A stretch of 64,000 bases of DNA from contig BCJX01000012.1 of NCBI GenBank assembly GCA_001600415.1, positions 1 to 64,000 of the forward strand, read 5' to 3'. The notes below the pieces were generated by a model. That model did not search any database. It saw only the letters and a list, made by a program, of their open reading frames with translations, and was not told where the DNA came from. Each line of letters starts with the position of its first letter. Position 1 is the stretch's first letter. Made by a program: the position numbers and the translations under genes. Positions 9,650 through 21,800 of this stretch are shown here, one piece after another. This DNA comes from Pascua guehoae. Its lineage: Eukaryota; Basidiomycota; Tremellomycetes; Trichosporonales; Trichosporonaceae.

Positions 9650-12649
9650 CTAGTGCAAAAGGTTGCGCAGTGACGTCTTGGGGGCGTCCATGTCGATCGG
9701 TGGCTTGACGTCCTCGGAAAGGTATGCATCCCTGTCGAGGCGCGAGACGTGGTGGTGTGCGCGCACGTCACGCGGCAGATCGCGCGACGTCACCTCGTGT
9801 CCCTCGAGGGGTGGCCGAAAGCGAAAGTCGGCAGCAGGCGGCGGGGGACGCGGTGTGGACGTAGAGTAGAGACGGGGGGAGCCAAACGACCCCGACGGAC
9901 CGGCTTCCGTCATGGGGCGCATACGGTCGACGTGTGGCGGGGGAGGAGAAGCCCTCTGGTGTGACGTGTGAACCTGGCGAGCGTCATGAAGAGCGGCCTG
10001 CATGGAACGCGGAGGCGGACCAGTCTCGTCTGACATGTATCAGTTTCTAGTCTGTAGAATGGTCCAGATCCAAATCCACTTACAGGGTGCAGGACCGCGA
10101 CGGTCTTCGTGGCCGAGACTGGTAAGTGTCTCGGATGCGTTCATAGAGTCGAGCCGCTGGAGAAGATCGTGGCGCAGACGAGCCATCAGGTTGACGTTTT
10201 CGGGCGCCAGGCGCAAGTCCCTTCCCACCTCGGACAACCAGTCGGACATGCGGTACATGTAGTTCATGTGGTCGTACGTCGCCCGCGCATTATCCATGCG
10301 CTCCGTTTGAAGGGCCTGCCAGAGCCGGTGTACCGTGTCCTGAAGAGTCGCCACCTGGCCGCTCAGAGCCTCGACGGGCGATGCATGGCCAGAGGGTGGG
10401 GGAGCATAGTATGCCACCGGCTCTGCTGAACGTGACGATTCCGCGGCAGAATAGGTGGGCACCTGGTGTGCACTGTGTGACCTCGACCCAAGGTGAGGAG
10501 GCATGTGGTGCCGGGGGGGCGACAGTGAATGCGACACTGCTCTGCTGCCGTATCCGCTCGAGACTGGGCGTACTGTCGCAGACTGGTAGTATGGCCGAGT
10601 AGTATAGTCTCGGGACGGGGAGCGGCGATAAGAAGGACCGCTCGGGGGCTGCAGAGACGCGCCTCCTCCAACAGTATCCCGTGGGTCACGCATCCATCCA
10701 GCCACCGGGCGCGCCTCGTCGTCTGCAGGAGGCTGCGGTGAGGTGTTCTGAATGTCTGTCTGAGGCTGGCGGGTCGACTTGCGCTTGATGCTAGCAAGCA
10801 ATTGCGGCTCGCCACGGCGGAACAATGGGTGGCGGAACTCCCACGCCTGCGGGTCCGAGTTGGCAGTCGAGTACAGGTCGGAGACTTTGTTAAAACTGGG
10901 GTTGGTGAGTCCAGGCACTCCCCCATCTAGAAGAAAACTAAACTACCGTAGCTACCGAGGTAGAAAGTATACGTACCTGTACATGTTGAGCTGCCGAACA
11001 AATGACTGCCAGTTGTTGTGCTTGAAAAAATTGGGCAGGACTTCTCTGGTTGAATGTTAGCGCAGAACAATGTCTCGGACCTAGTGCCACATACTTTGAG
11101 AACTCGGTGGGATTGGGGCACACAAACGACGAGCCATCCTGAGACCAAAACAGTAGGCCGGATTTGGTGATTTTCTCATCCTCGAGCATCGAAAAGAGCT
11201 TGCCGACGAATGCGGCTTGCGCCTTGGCGGGCTGTGTGTGTGTGTTGGCGCTGTTTGTAGTGAAACTAGGCGGGGAGCCGCCGCCACCTCCACGCGACAC
11301 TGGCCGCTCATGGCGGGCATCACGGGCATGACGGACATCACGGGGGTCGCGCGATTCACGCTGTTCGCGCGAGTCCCGCGTGTCGCGACCATTGTTGCCA
11401 CTCCACTCTCCGGACTCGGAAGACAGGGCCGTCTGCCAGGTTGGACGGCGTGGGACCGAAGTGGGGCGAGGCTGCGAGATGCTGACCGCAGGCTCTTCCT
11501 CGCTGTTGGGTGACGACCTCACACCGGACGAGTTTGGTGAGCCGTTGGACCGTTGGTCCACGCGGTCACCATGGCGGGATGATGAGGCAGACCTCGACAT
11601 GCGCGAGGCAGAGGCTGCAGACGCGCCTTCGGTACGAGTTCCAGTGGGAGTGCGCACATCATCTTGCCTTGAACGCTTGTCGGTGCCCTCGTTGTCGAGC
11701 GACAGGCGTCGCTTGCGACGGGGGTCGGGTGAGCCTGCTCGCCGAGACATGTCGTTGATCTCTGATGATATGGTGTCTTGATGGCGAGAAGGCGCTAGCG
11801 CATTGCCTTGAGGGGCGCGCTCGAGCTTTTGAGGGACGTAGCGGGGCGTGAACTGCGTGGTCGTATGAGTAATGGTGGGCGAACGCAGAGGACTGTCTGT
11901 GTCAAAGTGTCGACCTGTGAAGATGTGCAATTAGCAAATGTGCGATGGGCGGTGTGACAAAAAAAAAAGAAAACAAAAGCACGAGTGGGAAGACGAGGGA
12001 TTATGTATTGTTGCAAGGTAGCGGATGCGGATATGACGACGGGGAGGAAAGCCATGGGGGGTGTTGGGTGGCAACGCTAAGGTTGAGAGGGGTTTGGGGG
12101 GGGCGAGGCTGCAGGAGAACAGTCAAGAAGGATGTGTTTGCGACGCAAAGAATCAGGGAATCATCTTTGTCGTTGTCGACGGAAGGAGAAGCAAGATCTG
12201 CAAGGACAAGGAATGATGCCACAACCAGGTGACCCCTCTCCCCAGGGCCCCTGCTTGGGGTTGGCGGGGCGGGGGCCACGGGGGGCGCATTTGTGGCTTG
12301 TGGCTTGGCGGCTTCTTTGAGACCTGCCGAACGTGTATATCAATTGCCGACGACGGAAGCGATTGGCGTGACGCACATGCACACATTCAAAGTGATGTGC
12401 ATGGCATGCCGGAAGCGTCTTTCGACGGGCAATTGGGCAATTGGAACCTTCCCATGTGCTCAGGTTTGGCACATGGTGTGCACGGTGGCAAGCAATGGGA
12501 AGCACAAAGAAGGCAACACAGACCACCGTGTGCAGCAGACGAATGCCGAATTGGGGATTCAAGGACAATGGTGCTCGAGCGCCAACACGACACTTACCTT
12601 GGGCGTACGACGACAAGGTGGCCCGGGGTGGTTCAATGGAGACGGACAC
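9650..12649 (-). CDS. HSF-type DNA-binding transcription factor (heat-shock-factor family, MGA1/SFL1-like)
   Basis: Five exons: 12598-12649, 11095-11914, 10977-11045, 10084-10895 and 9650-10029, giving 710 residues. The HSF-type winged-helix domain spans about residues 246-350. It contains AFVGKLFSMLEDEKI, LLFWSQDGSSFV, PTEFSKEVLPNFFKHNNWQ, SFVRQLNMYSFNKVSDLYS and WEFRHPLFRRG, crossing three exons. Upstream is a Ser/Arg-rich disordered region with basic clusters. Downstream (about 470-545) is a probable coiled coil (LSGQVATLQDTVHRLWQAL), then a Pro/Ser/His-rich tail. Exon 1 encodes only MSVSIEPPRATLSSYAQ and is separated by a 683-nt intron; the phase-1 junction restores the frame. Family members bind nGAAn repeats; which one this is cannot be told from the window. 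A very long gene-free region lies upstream. Confidence 0.85.
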
Positions 12650-12864
12650 CTTGGTGATGGCTTGCGGGGGTACACCGAGTGAAGAGGGAGACTTGGCCGA
12701 GTGATAGAGATCCTTGAGAGTCTATCACACAGAGATCTGTCGGGGAGGGGGATAGAGTCTTGTTGTATAGTGTGGCGAGGGACTTGGAAGTGGCTCGGAG
12801 GGGACGCGTGGGGGTGGTGGAGTGTGGAGTGATATGGCGCGCGGTATCAAGGGCCTTGTCCAAG

Positions 12865-12874
12865 ATATATATAT
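12865..12874 (-). promoter_or_regulatory. TATA-like element upstream of the HSF-type gene
   Basis: A (AT)5 tract lies about 216 bp before the proposed start codon in an otherwise GC-rich region, a plausible core promoter element. Position is the only support. Confidence 0.35.
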
Positions 12875-13732
12875 GAAGGGAACAGGTGGCTGTGAGCACG
12901 CCCGAGTTATGCAGTGACCTTTGAGCGGCGCGGAGTGTGGGTCGTTTGAGGTCCCGGGACAACAGACAGTGTGGGTCGGTCGCACAGGAACGAGGCGTAG
13001 GTCGGCTGCTGTAAGTATGTACCTTGGGAACAGGGGGCAATGCAGGAGACACAGGATGACACAGGATGGCCAGGGGGCTTTACGACAGAGCGTGGTGCCT
13101 GGAGGATGGATGGCCTGGATGCACCTGGAAGACCTGGATGATGCCACGACCGAGACCGAGAGACCCAAAGGCCCACAGGTGCCACCAACCAGTGCCCAAC
13201 ATGTTCGGGGCCAGGAACGGCGTCTCAGAATGCGAGCTGTGCCCTACCCCTGGCGGCACGCGGAGCGGTGCGCAAAGGGCGGACACCCCATCCGGATGGA
13301 TGGACCCCCGCGGGCTCCAAGGCTATGCATGGTTCAATGGCCGGTGGGACGGGGGCGGTAAACCGACAGAGAGAGGCAGGAGATGGGAGATCAAGCATGG
13401 TTTGTTGGGTTGGTGGGCGGCGGTATTGGGATCCACGAGGGACACCAAACCCTCCTGCCTAGCCGGACTACTCGGAAGCATTGGGTTCAACGCCAACGCA
13501 ACTGTCATCTGGGCCGGCTGTCCCAGGTCTCAACTAAGGCTCTAGCTAAACCTTGGGCCGCGGCTAGGTTGGGCAGAACATAGGGGTCGGGTAGGCAGTA
13601 GTCGCCCACACCGCTGTATGTGCATGTCCGCATGCATTCTGGCTTGGCAGGTTGTAGCGGGGCAGGTGGATCGACCGCCGGTTCGGCAGTCGGCAGATAG
13701 GATAGTGGTGGGGGAAGGCAGGTGTGGTGGCG

Positions 13733-13817
13733 GAAAAGGCAAAGAGGCAGGGAAGGAGGGAGGGAAGGAGGGAAGGAAGGAGGAAGGGAGGGAGGGGGAG
13801 AGGGAAGGAAGGAGAGG
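13733..13817. repeat. Polypurine tract (GGGA/GGAA repeats)
   Basis: About 85 bases almost purely A and G on the plus strand, built from ggga and ggaa units. Such tracts can form triplex-prone DNA. It lies about 1.1 kb upstream of the HSF-type start codon. Confidence 0.85.
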
Positions 13818-15810
13818 CTCAGACTACTGTACACAGAGTCGAGAGTCGACTCTCGGGGGAGGCAGGCCGGCACAGAACAAGAGGCCCAAAGGGAAAATGA
13901 ATCGCAGGCCGGCAGGGTCAAGTGTAAAAACCAGGGAAAAGTGGGATGCACGCAGGGAAACTTGGGCCCAATAGTTCTTCAACTCACCCCAACTCTTTCC
14001 CGTCTGGTCGGGAAACCTGGCCAGCAACGGAACACTAGCGGCTGGATTGAAAGGGCGAGGCGAGAGCCAAAGCGTCTTGCGCGCTCCACGCCGGGAATCC
14101 AGAAAACGCCCAGAAGAGGGTACCGGGGGTAACGTTTACGTAGAGAGCGGCCACGCTAGCTCGTTTTCTCGTGTCGGCGACAATCACCCAAACAATTGCA
14201 AGAGTCGTCGTGGCGATGGGTCGTCGAGCTGCTGTATCCAGCGGCCGAATGCAGTCAAGTCGAGTGCCGGGTTTTGCGGTAACAACAGCCCAATGGAGGA
14301 GCCGTTTGTGCGTTTGTGCGTGTGTGCGTGTGTGCGTGTGTCGTGCTGGACAGCAGACCGAGTGATGATAGCGCGGCTAAACCGAGAAGGACAGAGAATA
14401 TGCCTTTGCTCGAGCTGCAGTACACCGATAAAGGCGGAGAGAAGTGGTGTTGTTTGCGTAAACGGCCGCAGGTTGCGCAGAGGACCAAGGCTGAGATGGG
14501 CTGGGGGCGGTTGGGGAGGATGCAAGCTAGCGAAGAGAACAATGGCAAGAAGCGAAACGGGGGTAGCTGGGGCTGTTTGTTTGGGATGCAGCGAGCAGAG
14601 TGCGAGAGGTAGTGGAGACGATGCACAGACCTGGTGCTGGACGACGAAGCTTCTCAATGTGGGTTCGACCAACGAACTCTAAAAAGCAACTCGGGACAGG
14701 TGGCGGCGGGAGAGGCGGTCTAGGGATCACCGGGAAATGGACGGGGGTGACGGAGTGCCAAGGGGCAGAAGGTAGAAGACGAAGTCGAAACAATGACCTG
14801 CCCCGGAGGGGACGAGCGACTGATCAGGGGGTGGCGCCCGTGGCGTCAAACGTGGCGTGGAATTGCAGGCCTTGGCTTGCGGCGTGCTTGTCGTGCGGCT
14901 TGCAAGGCTTGTAAGGCGGGCAAAGGCTTGGGCTGTCGCCGTGTCGGCGTCGTCGTCGTCGTCGGTCCCCTCGCTTGCGTCGCTCGGAAAGACACTAAAT
15001 GAGACGATCAATGCGCAAGGACGCGCACAGGCCAAAACGATCAGATGATAGCGAGGGAAAGGAAGAACAACGACGACTTGTTGGCTGCTTGCTCCCCTTT
15101 GGCGACTGGTTGGAAACTGGCGTGTACGGCCGAGACTAGCCAGCAGAGAGGGTACGTGCTGCACTGTCCGCGATTCACCAGAAGGACAGTGAGAGAGAAC
15201 AGGCCACTCAAAGGGGGGTTGCAGTGGGGTGGTTGACCTTTGGTCGTGTGCACCGTGTGGTCAAGGGCGGACGCCGGATCGGGTGCGGATCGGGGTACGA
15301 GGCCTGATACCAATGGAACGTCAAGCCAAGGATCGTGCGCGAAGGAATCCTGGCTGGGAAGGGAACGCAAAGGCGCTCTTTTGGGGGGAAAGGCGACTTG
15401 GATTGGAAAAAGGAAGAGAGTCGAGTAAGGCTGGTATTCGTAGTGGCGGTCAACGACGTCTTGCTCGGTGCCGGGGGATGCGAGGGAAGCAGTGTGTCGT
15501 CTGGGTGTGGTGTAGAGTTGACGGCGAGATGGGTACTGGCGGTGGAGGGTCCTTTGCGGAGGCGAGCAGAATCAAGGTTTCGGGATGAGAGCTCGGGCTT
15601 TGCGGTTGTGAAATGGGTTGCGTTGTTTGCAGTGGAGAGGGTTTGTGGTCGAAGCGCGTGTGTGTGGTTGTTTGTTTGTTTGGAAGAGAATGAGAAGGAA
15701 GAGTGGGGATGGTGAGTGTCACTGGACAAGGTGGAGAGGAGAGTCGGGTGGAGGAAGGAAGGAGGGAAGGACAGCAACGGCGTTGACGCCTGATGATTTG
15801 CTACTGCGCA

Positions 15811-15857
<47 letters not shown>

Positions 15858-15859
15858 CA
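15811..15859. repeat. (GGCA)n tetranucleotide microsatellite
   Basis: About twelve uninterrupted copies of the tetramer aggc/ggca. Confidence 0.95.
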
Positions 15860-18800
15860 AGGGCATGCTGGCTGGGCATGCTGGGTAGCAAGGAATGCTA
15901 AGCAAGGAAGGAATGACATGGACGCAGGCGTCGTCGATACAGCGGATACCGTATCGTACCGTGGTACGCATATACGGGCCTACCCACGCTGATCCGGTAG
16001 GACGCCGACAAGGTGTTGTATGCACCCAGAAATGGAAGAAATGGAGCCAACGGCGACCGTGGCGACGGAGCTGGCCAGCTGCCAAGTTTTAGGTCAGTGG
16101 AGGTGGCGTGCATGGCTGCGACCTGTACATCTGCATGGCGGCGTCGCCTCTCCAGGACTGTTACACCAGATACACCACTAGTGGCGAGTGGCGGCAGGTG
16201 GCAACATGTGGCAACAGGTGGCAACAGAGTCTGTCTATTGTCCTTGGCTTTGATCCTTGGGCAGAGTCATGCCACATGCCGCGCAACCCGAGCCACCAAC
16301 GATCAAATGAACAGCATCCGAGACATGCAGCATGCACCATGGTTGAATTGTCCGATCCCGGAGGAGTGGATGGACCCGGCACAGTGTTCGACGAGGCGGC
16401 GACGATGACATTATTTACAAACGTGAACGCACGTTTCGGCACTCGGCCCTCGGTCTTCCGGGGTGCCATATCAGTCGGGCGTGCCCAGCCTCCCTCACCG
16501 CCCAGACAAGGTTCCTGATTCCAACTGCTGCCCCTCACTCATAGGGATCCCAGGGATGGTAAAACGCCTCGTCCAAGCCACGTTGCCAGCCACACGGCCC
16601 GCCCGCTCACCAGAGGTCACCAAACGCCATCAAAGATCATCCATGGTTATGCAGAGGTCTGTCTCCCCCCCCGCCCTCCCCTTCCCTCCCCTTCCCCCCA
16701 CTCCTGGGCCCCTCCGCCCCCTCCCTCGACCACTCCCTTACCCTCTTCTATGGGCGTTTTGCCCACCACTCGGACACAATAGATACTCGTCTACGCCTCC
16801 CCAAGCCTCCCGCAGCCGGACCCGTCACCCAACGCCCCATACCGCAAAGTTCGTCCGCTGACCCGACGAGGCGGTGGGATCTTCGCGCTTCTCGGCAAAC
16901 TTTCATTGCATTCTGTATCGGGTGCAGTAGTATCTTAGCCAAGTGATCTGGTTCAGCCCCCTGCCCGACCCACGCCTCGGCTTCGGATTGTTCGAAGCGA
17001 GGAGGCGAAGGGTGCACAAGCCTCATAGTTCCCGCTCGGATGGTTTCCAGGAATGACCTTGCCCTTGCTAACTGACTGACATGCTTACCCTTTGGATTCC
17101 TCCCCTAATTACAAGGATGTGTTGTGCTGTACAGTACACAAACGCACACGCCACCTGATGCACGGGTGCGCAGACGCTCGAGCTGGATCTATTGTCTCTT
17201 GCTCATATCCAGGGCCTCTGCCACGCGTTCGGTATGCTCGGCATAAGGGCGCCGCGACGGGTCCGACCACAGCGCCGAGGAATGCCTTTTCGACATGTTG
17301 GATGATCCTCAGCTCAGGTGCAAATAAAGAAGCAAGCACACCCACGGTTCTTCCGTTGTGCCAAACGGGGGGAGGCATGTGGTAAGAAGGGGGTGGAAGC
17401 AGGCCTGAGAATAACGGTGTACCGAGGAGGCCGACGCCCAAGGCGTCGGCCTCGCCGATCAGCCAGAAGTGTGCACCCAGGCGGGAATTTTTGGGGGAGA
17501 CGGCCACACTGCAGCAATCTGCAGAAGCAGAACACCTTGGCATCTGCCATTTGTGTCATCGGTGCGTGTCTCGGCCGAGCCCCATACATGGCTGCTTGGC
17601 TGTACTTGGCTTGGGACACCATGCGGCATGTACACTTATTGTTGGCACGTCAGTGTCGGAAGAAACAATGTCACGGGGCTACGACTCACTGCTGGGTCCT
17701 GAGTGAAAATGTCTCCGATCAGGCATGATATAAAAAAAAGAGGTTGGAATGCGGATGAGTGAGGCGCGGGGTAGGGGCGGTGCCAAAGGGTCGGTTGATG
17801 CGTGCGAGGCAGCCTGCCTTTGCTGTGAATGGGCAATGTCGCCGACGCGTTGCCAAGTGTGTCCACAACAGCCAGGACATAGCAATCCAGGATAAACGCA
17901 CAACACGGTCCGGCGCCACATGGCGCCACTGCAAGGAACTGTGCACCGCCCTGTGCGTGTGTCCGTGGCACCTGATACCTCTGAACATCTGACTCAAAAG
18001 TGCATCAAGGCGCCTACCTCGATGCGCTTCTGGACCCTCTTGCCTTCTGTTTGTTATTGCGCATATCGGCCGTATGGTACGCCCGATGGGTACAAAGCCG
18101 AAGCGTGCGCCCTATTGACTCACACAGCGAGCGACAACCCTAGGTAGGTCTAGGTCCACTGGAGGCCGAATATTGAGAAAGACGGCTGGCTGCTTGCCTT
18201 TGACCTTCAATGCCATGAATCAAAGGTACTGTCACAGAAGAGGGAGGGTGCAGTGGCGACATTTGCACGCAGGATCATGCTACATATTTTTTCGATTCAC
18301 CCGAGCAACCGCCGACTGCGCAGCAAGACTCGGCATGGTGGCGATACAATGTCCTCTGTTCGCCGCATCGTTCTCGCACCCACTAAGATCCCAGTCTCCG
18401 TCCGGGCCTCGGTATCATGGAGATGAAGGACAGCACGCGTTGAGCTGCATCGTGTGCTGTGCTTCCAACATGTTGCTGGATGGCGACCGTGGGTAGGGGT
18501 CTTTCACATTGGGTCTGCTGCATTTCACCAAGGCAGTGCCAACAAACACCGGGCTCGTCCACTTCTGCTTGTCAGCGAGGACGAGCCCTAAGAGCCCAAA
18601 CGATGCAGCTTTCCATATACCTTTGCAACAGGGGTAGAGTAGACGCCGGCGTCGCATGTCTGGCACAGCGGTGTGCACAGCAGTGCCGTCCAGAAAGTGT
18701 AGTCGCCATCTTTTGCTGACCATTTACGGCTCGTGCGTGCCTGGACACCAACCAACAAACTGCACAGCACCGGTGCCGTTATGGGCTAAGGGCATGAGCG

Positions 18801-21800
18801 GTGCAGGCTTCTTTGGGCTCTCGAAGAACATGCATCCCTGTTCTTACCCTGGTTGACCAATGACATAACTGTACGTAATTGTTACGAGACTCTCTAACCT
18901 GCCCATGTTTGAGCCGCAGCGTGACTTGGTATTTCTGGGGCGTACGGCATAAAGCGCAATGTCGGCATGGGCGGCCGGCGATCCGGGTTCAGTTCCTTTC
19001 TTTCCTTTCCACATTGGGCTGCTTTCGAGTCTGATTACTCGGAGAGCTGTTTTCTTTGTTCGTTTCACTTTGCTCTCTTACTGTACCCCTTCCGCCTATG
19101 CCGCTTGCCATGCCGTCATTTGGATCGTCAGAGCCTCAGACTAAAGTCCAACGGAGTCCAAACCCGCCCCGCGGAACAAGTAGTCTCTGTCCATCATGCG
19201 CGTGCCATTCATTTGCCGGGATGGTCGTCGTGTCGTACGACAACGATCATAACCTGACAGAAGCCGCGGGTCAGCAAATTGCTCCCTTTGACTTGGGCCC
19301 GACATGTCCGACATTGAGACACGGGGCCCTTAGAGCTCCGACCTTTCATCTCGGCAGCCTCGGCTCTCCAGAAAGTAAGCACTTCGGGTATGGGGTGGTG
19401 GTCCCTTGAATATACTTCCCTATCAGCACGTCAGCGAGCGTCGTCGCAGATAAACGCGGGCGAGCAGGGCAAGTGAAGGGGGGTACCTCGTCGGGTCGAC
19501 CACGAGGTAGCAAGCCGTAAGAGCGTGACAGGCTATGCGTCATCTGTGAGCCAAAGTCTGATCCAAAGTCTCCCAGGCAATGGGTTACCCCGCATTCCCA
19601 ATACCACCGCATTGGGATGTTCTGCTGGAACCGTTGCCAAGCGGCGCGGGCCAAAATGCAACAAATGGGCCAAGGGGTTGAGTGTGTTTCCACCCAAAAG
19701 AACAAGGCAGGGTTTTGTCGAGGCTAAAACGTCACTGCAAGGCACGCCCCGGGAAACCAACCTTGACCCCGCATTGTGGACCGATCTGATGGGTCGAGTC
19801 CAACACCTCTTTCTGCTTAGCTTCTCGGCTGCGGCTGCTCGCACCCCCAAGACCCAAGAGACCACCAGTCTCGGCTCTGGGCTGTCGGCATGGTATCCAT
19901 CTTGCCATTGTTGGCTCGTCACATGTCCTACATTCACCTCGAGGTGGTTGCCAAGGCAGTGGTAAGTGTGACCAAACGACCTGCCACCTAGGTTGCATGT
20001 GGGCATTATAGACTGGGAGTACGTTGCGCATGCGTGACATTTAATGCATAGCCCCATTTTCTTTCTTTCCCCTTGTAGTGAGTGGATGGGTGGCGGGCGA
20101 CGACGGTGGTTGGCAGCCAAGAGGTGTGAGTCAAGTGCGAGAGAGTGAGGGTGGGGTGGGGCTGTGGGGGGGAGGGGGACCGGGAGGGGTGGGAGTGCTA
20201 CCATGAGCCCAGGGTCTGGGTGAGTCGCGCACCCTGGTTCCTGGATGAGGGTTCCGGCCACTGCCACGACCCGACAAATGGCAGCCCCGTCCCCGCCAGC
20301 AAAACACCACCGCCTCCTCCGAGGTCACGCCCACCGAGCATAACATCACCCACCAGGCCCAGCAACTGGGAACCAACGACGCTACTAGCATCTCAACTGC
20401 ATGTAAGCAGCGCCAGTGAACTGGGATAGGGCTGTCGGCATGGGCACGAGGGCTATGCAACGCAGGCACGGTATACGGGTGCACGAGCAAAGGCGGGGTT
20501 GGGGGGCAGGCAGGGGGAAGACGAGACTGCTGCAGTCTAACAAGGGGCTAACGACGACCAGGGGTGACAGTGACACGCGCATGCCACGGGACCTCGAGAC
20601 ACCGAGACAATAACGATGGCCCAGAATTGGGCCGTCGGTCGCCAGTGGTTTGCGTGTGCCACAACAGAGCAGGAAGGTGCAGTGAGAAGGAAACGCCGAG
20701 GGGTGGGATGACGTTTCCATAGAACCCCTGCGCTGGGGCTTGTTCCAAGTTGAGATCATCCTCAGAGCAACCTCGATGCTAACATTTTATCTTATTGTTT
20801 GAGCAAGTGCCCCTGGACACAGTGACCAAACAGAAGTGCGACGGAGGCCGTGTCCAGGTGGCGCAGGGCATGTGGACCACATGCCAACCCGCCATTGGAT
20901 CTTACCCCGATACACATCATGTCGGTGGGTCGGTCGTTTGTGTGTGGCGTCGAGGCGTCGCTGCTGGCCATGCCGTGGTAATTGTTCCGGCAAGCCCGGC
21001 TTTGTCCAGCTTTTTTTTTTATAATCAAACTGTGCCCCCCCCCCCCCCCCATTCCATGGCGCTCTTGGAACAGGGCTCCAGGGAGGGTGGCGTTGTCTGT
21101 GGCGCGTTGGACCAGATGTTCCAGTAGCAACACAAAAACGTTCGGTGGCGTGGTGGCGCCGTGGCGTTTTTGCCCATTGCGTGTTGAATGTGCGGCTCGG
21201 AACGCCACCACATCAGGCCGAAAGCGGGACTCGCCGGTACTTGCCGCACGCGAGGGCTTGGACATTAAATTGACCGACATGGAACGCTGCTTATCCCGTT
21301 CCCATAAATGTCGTTCGGTAAACCGGTGAGCAACGGGCGCGGAGGCCGCGGGAGAGACAACTGGTGGGCAGTCAATGTGTGGTTGCACCCCACTCCGCAT
21401 CCTGAGCAGTGTTAATGTGGTCATGTGGAGCACATGTGCTCGTTTGTGAGCACAAATTGGTGCGAGGGGATCGAACTAAAGGTAAGACATGTTACCCATG
21501 TTGTTCCTGCACACGGCCTTTGCTTTCCTCGACGAAAGAGCCGTGCGAATCCTTACTTGTGTCCCCAGGAAACCCCGCCAAGCGTCCCCAGATCTTCTCA
21601 GCACCCCACCACCAAGCCACAATGGGTTCCTTGGCTTCTCAACGTTTTATTCGGAGCAGTACGAGGTGGGATCCTTCGATGAAATTACCCGTAACATGGC
21701 AGTTCCACAGCTGTAGGGGAAATTGCAAACGATCAAATGAGGCCCGGTGGTACCGACCAGAAGGCGAAAGAAAATTGTCCGCGGCACAGCAGACCATTCC

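Noticed and set aside
15208..15891. 227-codon minus-strand ORF
   Set aside because: It begins in the (GGCA)n microsatellite (translated as ACLP repeats) and continues as low-complexity Ser/Thr/Pro; it has no domain or splice context.
20792..21433. 213-codon minus-strand ORF in the large gene-free region
   Set aside because: It passes through a poly-C/poly-A tract (translated as poly-Gly then Lys) and resembles no family I know. Kept as non-coding, with low certainty.
21466..21482. B-box-like sequence (gttcgatcc on the minus strand)
   Set aside because: No acceptor, D or anticodon stems could be formed around it, so it is not a tRNA.
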